DNA from: Lucifuga dentata
Lineage: Eukaryota > Chordata > Actinopteri > Ophidiiformes > Bythitidae
Assembly (NCBI GenBank): GCA_014773175.1
Contig: VXCM01002593.1
Location: 30,472 to 94,471, forward strand
DNA: 64,000 bases
Direction of reading: 5' to 3'
In this document: positions 47,068 through 59,822 of the stretch, in pieces
Layout: each line of letters begins with the position of its first letter
Position numbering within the stretch: position 1 is the stretch's first letter
Notes under the pieces: model-generated
What the model saw: only the letters and a program-made list of their open reading frames with translations
Told to the model about the DNA's origin: nothing
The model's database searches: none
Program-made: the position numbers and the translations under genes

Positions 47068-47115
47068 TGTACANGATGATGCAGAGTGTGTGTGTGTGTG
47101 TGTGTGTGTATTGTA
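47023..47115. other. Contig-end duplication around a single N, differing in GT length
   Basis: Bases 47023-47073 and 47075-47115 both read GATGATGCAGA, then a GT run, then TATTGTACA. The GT run is shorter in the second copy. N at 47074 separates them. This fits two alleles or two imprecise assemblies of one microsatellite. Confidence 0.88.
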
Positions 47116-48588
47116 CAGTACAGTACTGTTTTGCTCTATTTATTTGTATTTTGATTTGTGTCGGTGGTTTTGAAAGTCAGCTCTATAGGCACTGGCATGC
47201 AACCCAGATGAGTCGAGCTGAAACACAGAAAAGATACTTCCACAAAGTTTGCAGACAAGCACACACACACACTCACACTCGTAGATGCACGTACACACAC
47301 ATGGAGGATTATTAACATCTTTTTTTTTTTTTTTTTTTTNTTTTTTTTTTTTTTTTTTTTAGGTTTTACCTGATTGCACTGAAGCATTTTCTGTGTGTGA
47401 CCTTGCAGAATGACCTTGTCGGCCTGCATGTCCCTTGATCCAAATTAACATTGCTGTTTAGTTGTGCACCCCTTTTTTTTTTTTTTTTTAAAAGGGTGCA
47501 CCACTTCTCTCTAAACAGATCTGACAGTCTGTCTGTCTCAGTCAGTAATTGTTATTTGAGATAAGAGTTTTTACCCTGGAAGGCCCGTTTTTTTTATGCT
47601 TCGATGGCTCGTTTCTCCTTACAGTATCTGCGGTCGATGTCAATAATGACATTGTGGTACATTTCAAAATGTGCATCTCGTCTTGCCTGGGTGGGTCAAC
47701 GGTATTGAAATAAACTTTATTTCTGCAATTATTTGTTTATTTTCTCTTCCGATCTATACAGTAAAACATCAAATAAACAGGTTAACTGCAATATTTTCCA
47801 TTTTTAACCACATAAATGCTTCTGACAAATGGTTGTAAGAAAATCAGCAGCACAACTCTAAAGCATCTTTGCCAGAAAAGTTAAAGAATAAACAAAGTAA
47901 ATTGCAGAATGGTTATGCAATGTGATTCAGTTATTTAAACACCTGAAATTCTAACTTTATCCTTCTGGAGTAAAAGTTAAGCCTTTTTACAGTAAATACT
48001 AGCTATTTGTTGGTAATTTTGACATTATACAGAATTAAGGGTGACTTATGAAAACAGTTTTCCAGCTTGTACTTTTGAGGCATGCATCACATTGCCATCA
48101 TAGTACAGATTAATGAAAATGCATCACGCAGTTCTCCTCATTCAATATGTAAGTACTTCGTCAAAAGGGATATTTTTATCAAATCCTCTCTGAGGTTAAA
48201 TGCCAGCAAAAGGTCAGCTGCACATCGGTTCTGTAATGTTGTACAACACTGTAGCGCAGTGATAGCGCAGTCCCAGTGATCTAAATGCATTGAGCCGGGC
48301 CCAGCGACCCAGAAAGCTCGGGGTCAAACTGATTGGAGAGAATTGCCGCATATTGGATGGGATCATCACAAGCATTACATCTCATTGACTGGCTTAGATC
48401 TGTTGGGGAATCACCAGTAGGATTTTCTTATTTGAATAATGAGTCATAACTCATTTTGGTCCAGGGCACTTGAGTATTGCTAAATGACAGAAGGAGAAAC
48501 TTGATTTAAAGATAATCATCAGGTTTTTGCTGTGTCACAGAGGGGATGAAATCATTATTTTTTTTTTTACCCTTAATACTTCTTAGTA

Positions 48589-48591
<3 letters not shown>

Positions 48592-48630
<39 letters not shown>
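48592..48630. repeat. (CT)n microsatellite
   Basis: Uninterrupted CT dinucleotides. Confidence 0.95.
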
Positions 48631-48633
<3 letters not shown>

Positions 48634-49049
48634 CTGCACATTTTCTGGGTATGTCTTCCTGTCAGCTGACTACAGATGTGAATGAAAGATTGGTATTCCA
48701 CAGGCTTGACTCCAGGGGATTCAGTGAGCTTATGACCAGCTTAGCCCGTAGTCCTCTGCTTGATTGGCAGCTTTAGTTTTCTCTTTCAATGGAGCGGGTG
48801 GCAGGTTTGGGGGGGTGGGGATTTTCGTGGCATTTTGCATGTCACGAGATGTCACCCTGCTTCACATCTGAGTCATCTGATGTTTTACTCAGACAGGCCC
48901 AGCTGATAAGAAAAAATCAAAAATCATATGGCTATGGAATTGCTTCATTGTGTGTGTTTCGTGGTTACTTAACAGTGGTCACAGTATTATTGTTCCATTC
49001 TTTATTTTTATTTAATTATATTTTTATTATTATTAGTTTTGGGAGTTTG

Positions 49050-49178
49050 GAGCTCTCACTTGGCTAATGAGCAGGCTTTTGTTCAGTAAGGGATGCTCTG
49101 GCTTGGCCAGTAATGGACCTCTGCTCAGCGAGGGCGAGCTCTGGCTCATCCCAATTACGGGCCTCAATTTGTTGAAGA
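49050..49178. repeat. Decayed 43-bp tandem repeat, three units
   Basis: Units at about 49050-49092, 49093-49135 and 49136-49178 each start with a G/A-GCTCT core (GAGCTCTCACTTGGC, ATGCTCTGGCTTGGC, GAGCTCTGGCTCATC). They continue with a TAATG/AATTACGG block and a CAG/TTG block. The third unit is the most diverged. Confidence 0.55.
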
Positions 49179-49334
49179 ACAGGAGCACAGCCAATCACAG
49201 GACTCACCTTCAGTAGGTTTTTAAAAAGAATGGAATGGCAAAATGTGACTGTTGGTGTTTGTCAGAAAACTCAGCAATGAAGTTTAGGTGTGAAACACAT
49301 TATCTGTGATTGTGGTAATAACAGGATGTAGTTT

Positions 49335-49767
49335 CTTTATAGAGGCTTGAAATGTGCTTGAGATAACTAATCCATCTCAGGAACACTCACGCCATTATTT
49401 TTTTTGTCTAAGTTACTTAATATAACAGACCCAACATGGAGCTACATGCCAGAAAATGTATGTCTCCTCCTGGGAATATAGTCCCAGGAGAAAAGACAGC
49501 TTTTACCAGAGAAATTAAAATGACCTTGCCTGCTACAATTTGCCATGTGTGTGTGTTAGGAGGTGAAACATTGAATTTTAAGGTGGGTGTATTACCTGAT
49601 CAGTTGATTTTGAAAGATTCGGGGTGATTTGGCAAAATAACATGAAAACTAAAATATGATTTGGAAAATGGTTGTCAGTAAAGAAAAAAAAAACACTATG
49701 CAGGTAGTATTTATTGAGCTCCAACATACAAAACCATAAAACATAAAAAAAACATACACTCCTTTAA
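49335..49767 (-). mobile_element. TTAA-type MITE, copy I (left part missing)
   Basis: It starts mid-element with AGAGGCTTGAAATGTGCTTG and TAATCCATC. It passes the landmark GGGAATATAGTCCCAGGAG (near 49472) and ends with decayed GAGCTCCAACATAC and ACACTCCTTTAA (TTAA at 49764-49767). The orientation matches copies D and F. An A-rich insertion interrupts the right terminal repeat. The left terminal repeat is absent. Confidence 0.75.
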
Positions 49768-50216
49768 AGCTGCTGCAGCTAACTAAAGTAAGTTTGACTT
49801 TTCCAGAAATTATAGCATACTTTTAACAGCAGTGTGTAAGACGTTAGAATACTGTACAACATATCTCGGCTTTTGTTTTCATGCGGGATAATGGACATTG
49901 AATGTTACTCTGTCACAATGGAGCCGTCTCGCACTGGAACCGTATTCCCTCCTGTTATGATCATTTTCATGCTATCTCATGCTTCCTCTTTGTTTCTCGT
50001 CTCAGAGGGAATGGCTCACTCGGGCCTTTAATGCTGTGTTTTTGTGCTTGCTGAAAAGCCTCATTTCAAACCAGAATACGATCTGAGCCTCATCCCCCAT
50101 GGAAGAGAAATAATTTATAAAGTGAAATCTACATTTGTTGTGTAAATGACCATATGCTGTAGGATATTTAATCCTGCCTGCAGTCGATCCTAGTCATGTG
50201 ACTTGACCTAGTTTTC

Positions 50217-50220
50217 TCTT

Positions 50221-50259
<39 letters not shown>
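50217..50259. repeat. Compound microsatellite (TC)n(AC)n
   Basis: TC dinucleotides to about 50236, then AC dinucleotides to 50259. Confidence 0.95.
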
Positions 50260-52224
50260 TTCCCTACGCATTATTTTGCTCTTCCTTTCTTCCTCTGTCC
50301 TGTTTCTCTCCACAGTCGTGTTTCTCCCTCTCTTTCCCCTCTCCATCCTTCCCCCTTTTGTTCCCTCGTGCTCATTGCGAGCTGCGTTTCTGTTCCTACT
50401 CTGAATGATCTGAGCGTTTGTCTTTCCTCTGGTGGTTCATAATATCTGTAACTACGGGGCCATTAAGTCTGTCCTTGATTACACTCACCGAAACAAGGAA
50501 GACACAACAAATGTGGAATAAGATGCCATTCGATGTTAATGTCCATGCCACCCTCAGCCATGTACAATCTCTTCTGTCTCAGAAATGATGAATGATTGGT
50601 TCCAGATTGCATTTTAGTAACGATGGATAAAAGCGATAATCATCAGTTAGGGTTTATATGTATCTGTGCATCAGAAGCTTTGCCAAATCACTGTAATTCC
50701 ATCCCCCCCCAATCCTCTTCAATGCAATACCACCTTGAGTTTTTGTCCACGCTTTATTTGTGTTGCTGTACATCTCTATTCAGATGTTTCAGTTGGGTTC
50801 TTTTGGAAAAGAGCTTTATCTGCGGCTTCAATAAGGAGCTTTGCGATGTGTTCTCTTTGACAGCCTTGTCCTTCGGTTTCCCCAAGCTTTGTTCTGGTTG
50901 CCTTCCCCTGTCCCTGGCCTCTTGAGCGCACACATCGTTTTTCAATTTTGTAAATTGCTTTGTTGAGAGACGGAGCATGCAGCACAATGCGGAGACGTGA
51001 ATTTTCCATTTCTAGGCCTACGAATTGGGTTGCAAATGCGAGCTCGTCGTGCTGATTTAATAATGGATCTCTGGATCGGGTGTGTTTTCTGATCTTACTG
51101 TAACTCCAAGTAGTAAACAGCAAAAAAAAAAAAAATGTTGGAATCAACAGCCATCTAACGTCTAACTGATTAAACATTATCCAAATGACCGTAATCTTTG
51201 AGAAATTGCCTATTTCGTGGTGACATGTAAATACATCCCTGGTGTTTGATTTCACAGAAAACTATTTTTACTTTCCGCTTTATTTTACTCTGAGCAATGG
51301 GAAAAATTTACCCTTGATAGAAACACGATGATCCTACACTCAGCTCCACTAAAACTCAAAGCAAGAACAGAGCTTGGCTAGTTAGAGCTCATAAGCATCC
51401 AAATGCAGCTAAAGTCTCTGTGTAGCAACCAAATACATGAGTTGCATACTAATCTTTAAAGAAGTACTGGAATTTGAAAAATATAACCTCTTTCGAAAAT
51501 GTTATGTCTGCCTTTGACATCAAACGTAATTATTCTTACCATTTAAGAGGAACGTTCTCTTCATTCTCTGAGGAGAATCAGAAATCTTGCAGTCCCATCA
51601 GTCTGCAGGTTGAATCTTAGAAATGTTGATTTATGTACATTCAGCTCTGTTTGTTCAGCTTTTTGTGTTCATGTCTCAGAGATGAAAACAGGAAATAGCG
51701 GTCTTGCAGTGAACTAAAAGTAACAACATATTATAACAGTTAGCCTTGTTTGCTTTTCAAACTTGAAAAAATATAATCAAAATAATTTCATCGAAAAAGA
51801 AAGCTGTTATGTCAGCTTTTGCAGACACAGCCAATATTAACCATGAGTAATAATTAAATAATCCCCTTGAAATGACAAAACTGACTCTAAAAGAAAAACA
51901 AGTCTTTGTGACTCAAAGTTTTGTTTTTTTTTTAACCATCAGTTAATGCCACAGATGCTACAATTGGGACCAAAAACAAACCTTAATAAAAGTGCATTTT
52001 CTACCTCCATTTCTCCCTTTTCAACACACATTTCAACAACATTTCAAACACTTCTGGACTGGCCACAATAGATAATGCATAATGAGGTGTGTATAAAAAA
52101 TAATCGACAAGGTGCCTTGTATTTATATCATTTAGCCCATTATTTTTTATTTTCTATATGGGAACACCTTGAACACATTGTCACATTTATATCATGGCCA
52201 CTTATGAAATCAAAAAAAGGGTTA

Positions 52225-52264
52225 CATATGTATGTATGTATGTATGGATGGATGGACAGATGGA
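52225..52264. repeat. Short TATG and GATG tetranucleotide tandem
   Basis: Four TATG-type units followed by GGAT/GATG units with an interruption. Confidence 0.85.
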
Positions 52265-54197
52265 TGCCCCTGGGAGAGCAGCTGCAGGCTTGCTTGGCAT
52301 GGTCTCATACAGACTTGGTAGCCTCTTGGTATGCGCGGCATGTATCCATTCCTGAAGAGAGCAAGCGATCGCTGAGGCATCAGGCTACTGTTAGCCATAA
52401 GCAAACAGCTGCATTCAATGCCACAGACTCCATGTCAGGGTTTGCACGCATTAGTCATTTTCTGTGTTGCCAGTCATAAGCTGTAAGGCTTTTCACTTCA
52501 TGCAAATATGAATTAATAGCTTATCCTGGCTAATGCTTTCATGTTGAAACTCAGAGGACAAGAACCCTATGATTATGTGCACACTTGTTAAATCTTGCTT
52601 TCCAAGTTGTGTTTCTCCATCACGCTAAAGAATCAAAGCTCAGAATGTCCCAGAATCACATACTGCACATACTGCGCTAAACGCAAGATGTTGCAGTATT
52701 GTCGTCAATGGTATTTCAAGGTTCAAGAGTACTGAGAAACAAGTTACCTTGCTAGAACTGTCTCTCTTTTAAATGGAATTGTAGGGGGAAAAATATGTTG
52801 TGTTCTTTGGGATTGTTCTGAGAAAGGCTCATGAAATTCAGAATGTCCGTTATTATTTGCTTTTTTCCCCAAAGATTGGTGATTAAGATCAGTTATTTGA
52901 CTGCAAGATTAAACTGCTGCCTTTTAGCTCGGCTCAGTCCAGCTCCCAGCCGTATTTCATAAATTTTACATAACAAGATTGCTCAACAGCGAGTGAGGCT
53001 CTTAGCCAAAGCTTTCCTGGACACACTGAAGCCTTTGCTGAAGATGTCAAAATTAATTGGTCAAGTTTGGAAAAACATTGTCATGTTTTAGGGTATTTCT
53101 TTTTGTTTATGGACAGAATTTTATGGAACTGTTTGAACTGGCTTCACACTCAATACTCCATTGCTATTTCAGCAGAACATGAGATGTTTTCAGCTCCCAG
53201 TTGTAAGTCAGAAAAGCACACCCCTAAGCAAAATTTACAAGAGTGATCTTTGCAACTCATATGTCTCTTCAGATCTACATTATGTGTCCAGTCTGTATGT
53301 CTTTGAACAGGATAGTATGTATGTGGCTGCTTAACTGCTCCAAAAAGACAAATTATACTTTCTTCATCTGCATAGCCATAAGTGTCCACAAAGGTACATG
53401 TGGCATAAATTTCGTTAGTGATTGGACTTATATGGTCACGTGCTGATTATAAATGTGCTAGAAAAGTAAAGTGGGTGCTTTGTTTGAGGAGAGGTTTTAT
53501 AAAGAGATCCATCCAACACCTACAAAGCTCACCTTTAAAAGAGCTAAATGTCTTTGAATGGAGAGAAATGGCTTAGAATGCTGGAAGAGATGAAAATGTG
53601 TGCAGGCAGAAATGGCAGTACAGTACGTACGAGGCAGATTTGCGTGGCATTTTTTGCATTTCCCTTATTGTTTCGACGCTTGGCTGGCTCTTTGCTTTCT
53701 GTTTTGATTCCTATTGTGCATTTGTGGAACGTGTCACTGATGCAGACACCCAATTGTAGTATGTACAGAACAACATGCATATCCAGTGTCTATGTATGCT
53801 GCTGTCCAAGTCTGTGTCCATTTCTGACACAGGCATGGAAACTGTTGTATAATTAGGATCAGAAATAAAGAAGGGAAGTGGGGCCTGCATACAGGCAAGA
53901 GCATTTAAATTATTTATCAAGGTTGCTGAATCACCTTCATTCAGACTGCTCACTTGGAACGCAGATGCAGTGATGTGCCAGATTGAACTCTGTTTGTTTT
54001 TATGAGTTAAGAGTAAGTATGAAAAAAACAGTTATTTCCTGCTCAAGGTAAAAGACTCTTAAGATTTGTCATTTAGATTGGACATGAAAAGTTGATACTT
54101 GGATGTTTACTCAAGTCATGCTTTTGTGAGAGCCCTGTTGTCTCTCTTCATTATCTTGGCCAGAAGTCTTCATTCCTGAACTTGACATTGCTCTGCA

Positions 54198-57100
54198 GTG
54201 GTAAGTATTGCTTTCCTGTCCAAGTCTCTCCCAGTCCATCTTGGCTTGATGTCACATTGGGCCTTCGCTGAATCTGGTGATGCTGAACTGGAGGTGTGCA
54301 CTTCATGCCCCAATTTATTTAAGATCGGAAGACCTGGACAGAATTATTCTAATAATTCCTTTCTGGAGTTCCTGCGCTAATGGAGGGGTGCAGCGAGAGG
54401 AATGGAATTTACATTACTGATCTTAAAACCCACAATTCATATTTAATGACTTCCACTCAAAGGGGCATTTTAGTCAGAGTGCACTTAATCCCTGCTTTTA
54501 AAACTGTCCCACAAGTGGTCTGTCTTGCTGATTATATATGTAGCTCTTTGTTTTTGACATATCCAATATATTTTGTATTTCGGAGGATTTTTTATTGTTG
54601 TGCTGGTGTTCAATGCACACCCAAGCAGAGCCCGCACTCTCTCCAGATGTTTTTGCTTTAGCTTTTGAAATATACCCGGCTTCATAAAGTATTAATAAGT
54701 TTTACATAACAATCCCAAACATACTGTTTCCCAGGGAAACTCTAGATCTAGATGAGACTTGTTTTCTTTAATTCAAGCAGTTTCCAAAATGAACTGAATT
54801 TCCACTTTGGCAGTAGTGCGTCAACAATCAGTATCTCAAAATATGTATAGGAATGCTATCTATTGATGCCACTAAAACAGGTTTGCAAATGTTTCCAGGC
54901 CAAAAGACCCCTTACAGCAGTCAAGATATGTGCCTCTTTCATGATTGTAGAACTGCAGCATCATTACAATCACTTGAATAGTTTTACAAAATGGCATCAA
55001 AACCCATCTGCTAAGTCATCTTTGTGAAATTGTTGATGTTTTGTTCAGTTGAAATACAGTTTGGAGCAACTCCATCTGTATGATATTACATTTATGATGA
55101 CAAAACATAACACTATCTTAAAAAGTATTGTTTTGTTGTTTTATCTGGCTGGCTTCATTGCTTTGTCCCCCCCAGATGCCCCCCAAACTGTAATTAGAGC
55201 CACTGATCTAAAAAAAAAAAAAAATCTACTAAGTTTTATATTTCAGAAGTATCTTACAGATTTCATTCATTGAGGGATATGATTTTTGAGTGCAGCGGGA
55301 TTGATCTTCATGTTGCTCGAGTGAGACAGAGCGTGTACAATGCATTAAGCCAACAAAGGCAGAAAGAACAAACATTAATATGAGTTTGCACGTAAACTTT
55401 CATGGACCTTGATTGGTGAGTCTGGGACATGAAAGAACATAATGTTCTGAAGGGGAGGATGTGGGTAATGGTGTTTTGTCCTGGTGTTTATGTACATGCA
55501 TGTGTCTTGTTTGCATCATCCTTAGTACTTAGATTCAAATTTGTACTAGGTTGAAGTGGTAGCAGGAGGCTAATGGGAGACTATGCGCTCCTGTAGAGAT
55601 AGGAAGGCGGCAGGCGTGGCCGTGTGGAGTCAATTTAGTCAGTGCTAACAGGAAACGTGCTTCGGGACCTTCCATAAGGACACAGGCAGTGTGGCACAGG
55701 TCACTTGAGCTGTATCGCTCCTCAGTTTCTGCCTAGAAGTACCTCACCACTGCTGTGGATTCTTCCCTGTAGGAAAAAAAAAAAAAAAAAAAAGTCTTCA
55801 TACTGTGAACTCATGCATTATTTTAGCATATCTTGCTGGAGGTAATTCTCTTTCATGATTCCAAACGTCAGCTGTGATCAAGGAAAAATCGAGGACATGA
55901 ACTTGGGGCACAACTGTGTCCAATTTGCAGCCATTAATCAGGGCTAAAAATAGCACTTTTGACGCTGGATTGAAGCAGAGCAGAGCAGATCAGGGTGAAT
56001 CCCACAAAATACTGGATGAATTTCCAACCGCCATCCGTTACATTTGAACACATGACGCAAAGGTTTTATCTCCTGCTTTCTGCTGGCGATATTTCACAGA
56101 ATGGGTCAGTGTGTGCTGTGCCAAAGGCTCTTGGCATGGGCAGACACTCTTGTCATGTGAATGGCTACTGTAAAGATCACCAGAGGGATAGTAGATGTTA
56201 AATCCTTTCTTGTGTCCATTCCCTGGCTGAAAGGAGCCTCTTTTACCATTGCAGCTCTTCTGAGTCCAATCACAGCAATTTGATTAGAGTCTTTCGCCCA
56301 TTGAGCTGCTCCCACTGCTGGGCTGCAGTGAGGCCCTTGCTGCCTCCCGCATTTGCCCTGAAGAAAGGTTTTGACATGAACAAGTGGTCTTTGAACCAGC
56401 CCCTTTCTTTTTCTTCTCCGTTAACATCATTTACCACACTCATCTTAGTTTCTCTCTCTTCCTCAAGCTCTTCTGTGTCTATGTGGCTGTTCGCCTTTGG
56501 GTTTATCGTGTCAGAGTGAGTGAGACAAATGACTGTTATTTATTATCAGAAACCACTGCTTTGGTGTCATCTAAGCTTAACCTGAGTGCTGTGTAATGTT
56601 TTAAACAATACTTCAACAGTTGCTCTGTCCCAGGAGGGAGCAGATCTCTGTGAGAAAGGTGAACTTGGGAGACTGTAGCTTTTGGAAGAAATGCCAAACT
56701 AGAACCATCTGTTAATATGCATGAGATATTCCGAAGACTTTAGCCTCAACCCTTATTTAGCAGAGCCAACTGTATATCTGCAGCTATATACTGTACATCT
56801 GGAGGTGGGACCAAATAAATGACAAACAAAGTTTGATGTTTCTACTGCAGTCCAAGGCAGCAGAGATGCTTATTCAAACCAGGGATTGCAATGGAATTAG
56901 AAGGAAAAGCTTCTGAGTGGAGCTTGTTCAGACAACCAGACATTTCAGGTTGTTGGCTCCAGATATGTGCTTGTATTCTTGACATAAAGTGACAGAATCC
57001 AGCCTGACACTGTGAGCCTAGTCATGGCAGAGGAACAGCATCATCATTTGTTAATATTTACTTCTGTTTTTTCTTTCTTTTTTTTTTTTTTTTTTTNTTT

Positions 57101-59655
57101 TTTTTTTTTTTTTTTACTGAAAAGTGTATAAGTCAAATTTGTGTTGCTGGAAAAGCATGTATTAAATTGGGAGAAATAGTGTTCAGGTAAGTAGGAGTTA
57201 CTGCAAAAAATGCACCTAAGCTGAACCTAGTTATGATAAATATATGATTGAGTCTTACAAATTGCAACATAAACATATTTTAGGACCTATTAATAGACTT
57301 TGATTTTTTTTTTTAATCCAAATGCTGTATTTAAAAAAGTGAAATCGAGCAATTTCAGTAGCTGCATCAAATTATCTATTAATTATATATTATATAATCT
57401 GTCATAGTAGCATGGATGTGGTATACTTTGAAAACTGACCAAAATAGAAGTCAGGTCAAAGTCATGTAGCCAGGCATGAGCTGCTCAATAATAACAGTCC
57501 TAAAGTTACGGTTTTACAAAAGGTCATCTTTGGCAGTTGTACCTTTTCTACAGATGCCTTGCAGCCTCAAATGCCACACCAGGGCAACTGCCACTTTCAT
57601 TATCCTGTGACGATGTGAAAGTACAGACTCAGTTTGAGACAAAGTAGGAAGGCTTTTTTTTTTTTTCAAAGAGCCGTTATAGAAAGGTGCTCTTGTTCAT
57701 TTCAAAAGCGTCTCAGTTAGGTCTTGCAAAAACACAGTTGCTTAATAAGTCATTCAATAAAGCTGTCCAGTTAACTTTTTATTGCCAGTCCAGACCTCAA
57801 ACAGCAGTTGGTTTTGTGTCTCAGAACTCAAGAAAAAAAAAAAAATGCAGTTTTTAGTCACTTTTGTTCTTCGGTTTCTGAGATCTACTCATAGCATTAA
57901 CATCTTGTGTAGATCTTTTGTCATTATGTTAGGTTTTGTTCTAAGAAATGGTTTGTTGTGGCTGAATCTGAGAAGTGTGTCTTTTAGCCAAGGTCTTCAT
58001 GGACATCTGTTTGTGTAGATTTTGTCTAACCTTCCATTAAGGATAAAAGAAGCCCTCAGGTGGCCCATGTTGCCCTTTTAATTCATCCAAGGCAGGGCAA
58101 ATTATGGCTCCAAAGAATCTGCCGCCACAGAGAAATGCATTCAGTCTCTTTGTTCATTATGAGTCACATGTACACTCATTTTTAGGAGTGTGCTGTTTGG
58201 AGTTTGGCACAAAATTTAAAATATAGTATAGAGTGTAGGTCCATAATTCTTTTTAAAGCTACAGCCATCATTCTTCTTGGGGAGGGGAGGGTCAAGTAGT
58301 GCGCTGGGTAACAGATGACCAGACTAGCTTTTTTTTTTACTTTTCCTAAATCTGAATTGGCTGCTTGGGGACCCCTTAGAAGGGTGAAATTTCAACCTAT
58401 ATGGTAGTGTTTCAGCCACTGTATGCTGTATGTAGGTCTGCAATTAATTCAGTGTGAGAGAAATACATAGAAAACAAAAAAAAAGAGGATGTATATGCGA
58501 GTAAACTATGTTGAAATCTTTTTTTTACATTTAGTTTTCTAGCAACCATGTTTCTACTGAACTTAAAATTGTCAGGATTGCTTTGTTGTTGTTTTGATAG
58601 ATCTGCTTAGGCCTTGTTTTTTTATTTATTTATTTTTTTTAAATGAGTTTGCAGATGGAGCAGATTTACTTAGGATCAGTTTGGCTGTTCCCTTGCTGAT
58701 GATCGGAAGTTCACAGAGGGATGCAGTCATAGGGTCCTGTAGTACCGTTTGGGCCCTCACAGTATGCACAGAAAGCTGATCTCCAGAAATGGTGGAGTTG
58801 TTTCGGTCTCATAGTTACTGTCAGAGTGTTAATTGTTGGTGTAATGAAATAGTTCTGCGTGGAATTAGTTCTCTCATGTGAAAAGCAAACACCAAAGACC
58901 CATTAAGTGTAGTACTTAATGCTTTTCTCTAACAGGAAAACAATACAACACAATGCAGCCATAGAACATTGACATATGAAGTAGTGGCATATAAAATATT
59001 TTAATGAACTGTAACTTACTAAGTCTAATTCATAGCTGTCTCTAGCTTAGTCTATCTTTCTATAAAACATCATTTTCTGGATAAAATCTGAAAGAATAGA
59101 CAGTAAAAGGACATGTTGGCAAACGATCAATAATTGCACATTTAAGCTTTCAAGGCTGTCAGAGGACTGGCAGAAGAGAAGAAGTGGCATCGAGCTCCAT
59201 GTTTTTCTCATGCAGAGCTGGCAGGCTGCTGCAGAACACTGCTGAAGGTGATTGGCATTCACAATGGAAACCCTGGCGATTGATAGCTCCTCTGCTGATC
59301 TGTCCTTCTGCGCATGGCTAGGACCTTAACCTCTAGAGTCCCATGTGGGAAAGGCTTTTTATTGCACCTGGGAGATGCATTAAGGGCCCAATGAACTTCG
59401 ACCTTGGGCTATATCACCCTGGCAACACCAAACGTGAACAATGGTTCAACTTTAAGAGAGCTCGGCTGCAATCCCAAAACTCTCATAAATGCATGCTTGA
59501 ATGTATTTCATTCAAAAGACTTGGTTTGTGGGATCTTGTAAAGCTCGTAAGCACTTTCACTCATACATCTGTGATAAATGACATTGAAATGTAAATGAAA
59601 ATACTTCTGAAGTGTTTTAATCAGCAGGTCCAACTTCTGTTAAAGTGGCAAATTT
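54198..59655 (+). other. Inferred intronic stretch
   Basis: No exon recognised. It contains A tracts near 55210 and 55774-55793, a T tract with a gap at 57097, and T-rich runs near 57654-57666 and 58617-58640. Overlapping frames are short and without family resemblance. Confidence 0.65.
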
Positions 59656-59822
59656 ACACACCTTTGTTTTATTAGAACATTGTCATTAAGTCTTTCTTTT
59701 ATTAGGCTTATATCAACAGAGACCTGTCTTTCATTAGCGGAACATCTTAAAGGCTTGCCTTCATTAGTACAAGGTTGTAAATGCTGGATGTGGTTTCATT
59801 AGCAGCCTATCTTTAATGAGGA
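59656..59822. repeat. Decayed tandem of about 31-bp units with conserved ATTAG cores
   Basis: The motif TTT[TC]ATTAG (one copy reads TTCATTAG) occurs with ATTAG at 59671, 59701, 59733, 59763 and 59798, spacing 30, 32, 30 and 35 bp. TCATTAAG at 59682 and TTAATGAG at 59813 add two further homeodomain-type cores. Unit flanks are recognisably related, for example CTTTCTTTTATTAGG and CTGTCTTTCATTAGC. The ATTAG core is better kept than the rest of each unit. Confidence 0.6.

Larger units (their letters stand above)
47116..49334 (+). other. Inferred intronic stretch
   Basis: No exon recognised. It contains a T tract with a gap at 47340, another T tract near 47472-47489, a TC microsatellite (48592-48630), and an imperfect 43-bp tandem (49050-49178). 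Confidence 0.6.
49768..54197 (+). other. Inferred intronic stretch
   Basis: No exon recognised. It contains a TC/AC microsatellite (50217-50259), an A tract near 51122-51134 and a short TATG/GATG tandem (52225-52264). A minus-strand frame at 50776-51255 (159 codons) resembles no family. Confidence 0.65.

Noticed and set aside
50776..51255. 159-codon minus-strand open frame
   Set aside because: The longest frame in the window, but it has no recognisable domain, no convincing splice or promoter context, and contains an F-rich segment read from an A/T tract. Such lengths are expected by chance in 64 kb.
54868..55207. Possible decayed hAT MITE
   Set aside because: CCAGGCCAAAAGACCCCTTA near the left and AGCCACTG near the right recall a known fish hAT terminus, but the ends do not pair well and no target duplication is seen.
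59656..59822. Regularly spaced repeats as a CRISPR array
   Set aside because: Units are contiguous, decayed and share flanks. There are no constant repeats with unique spacers, and the genome is a vertebrate.
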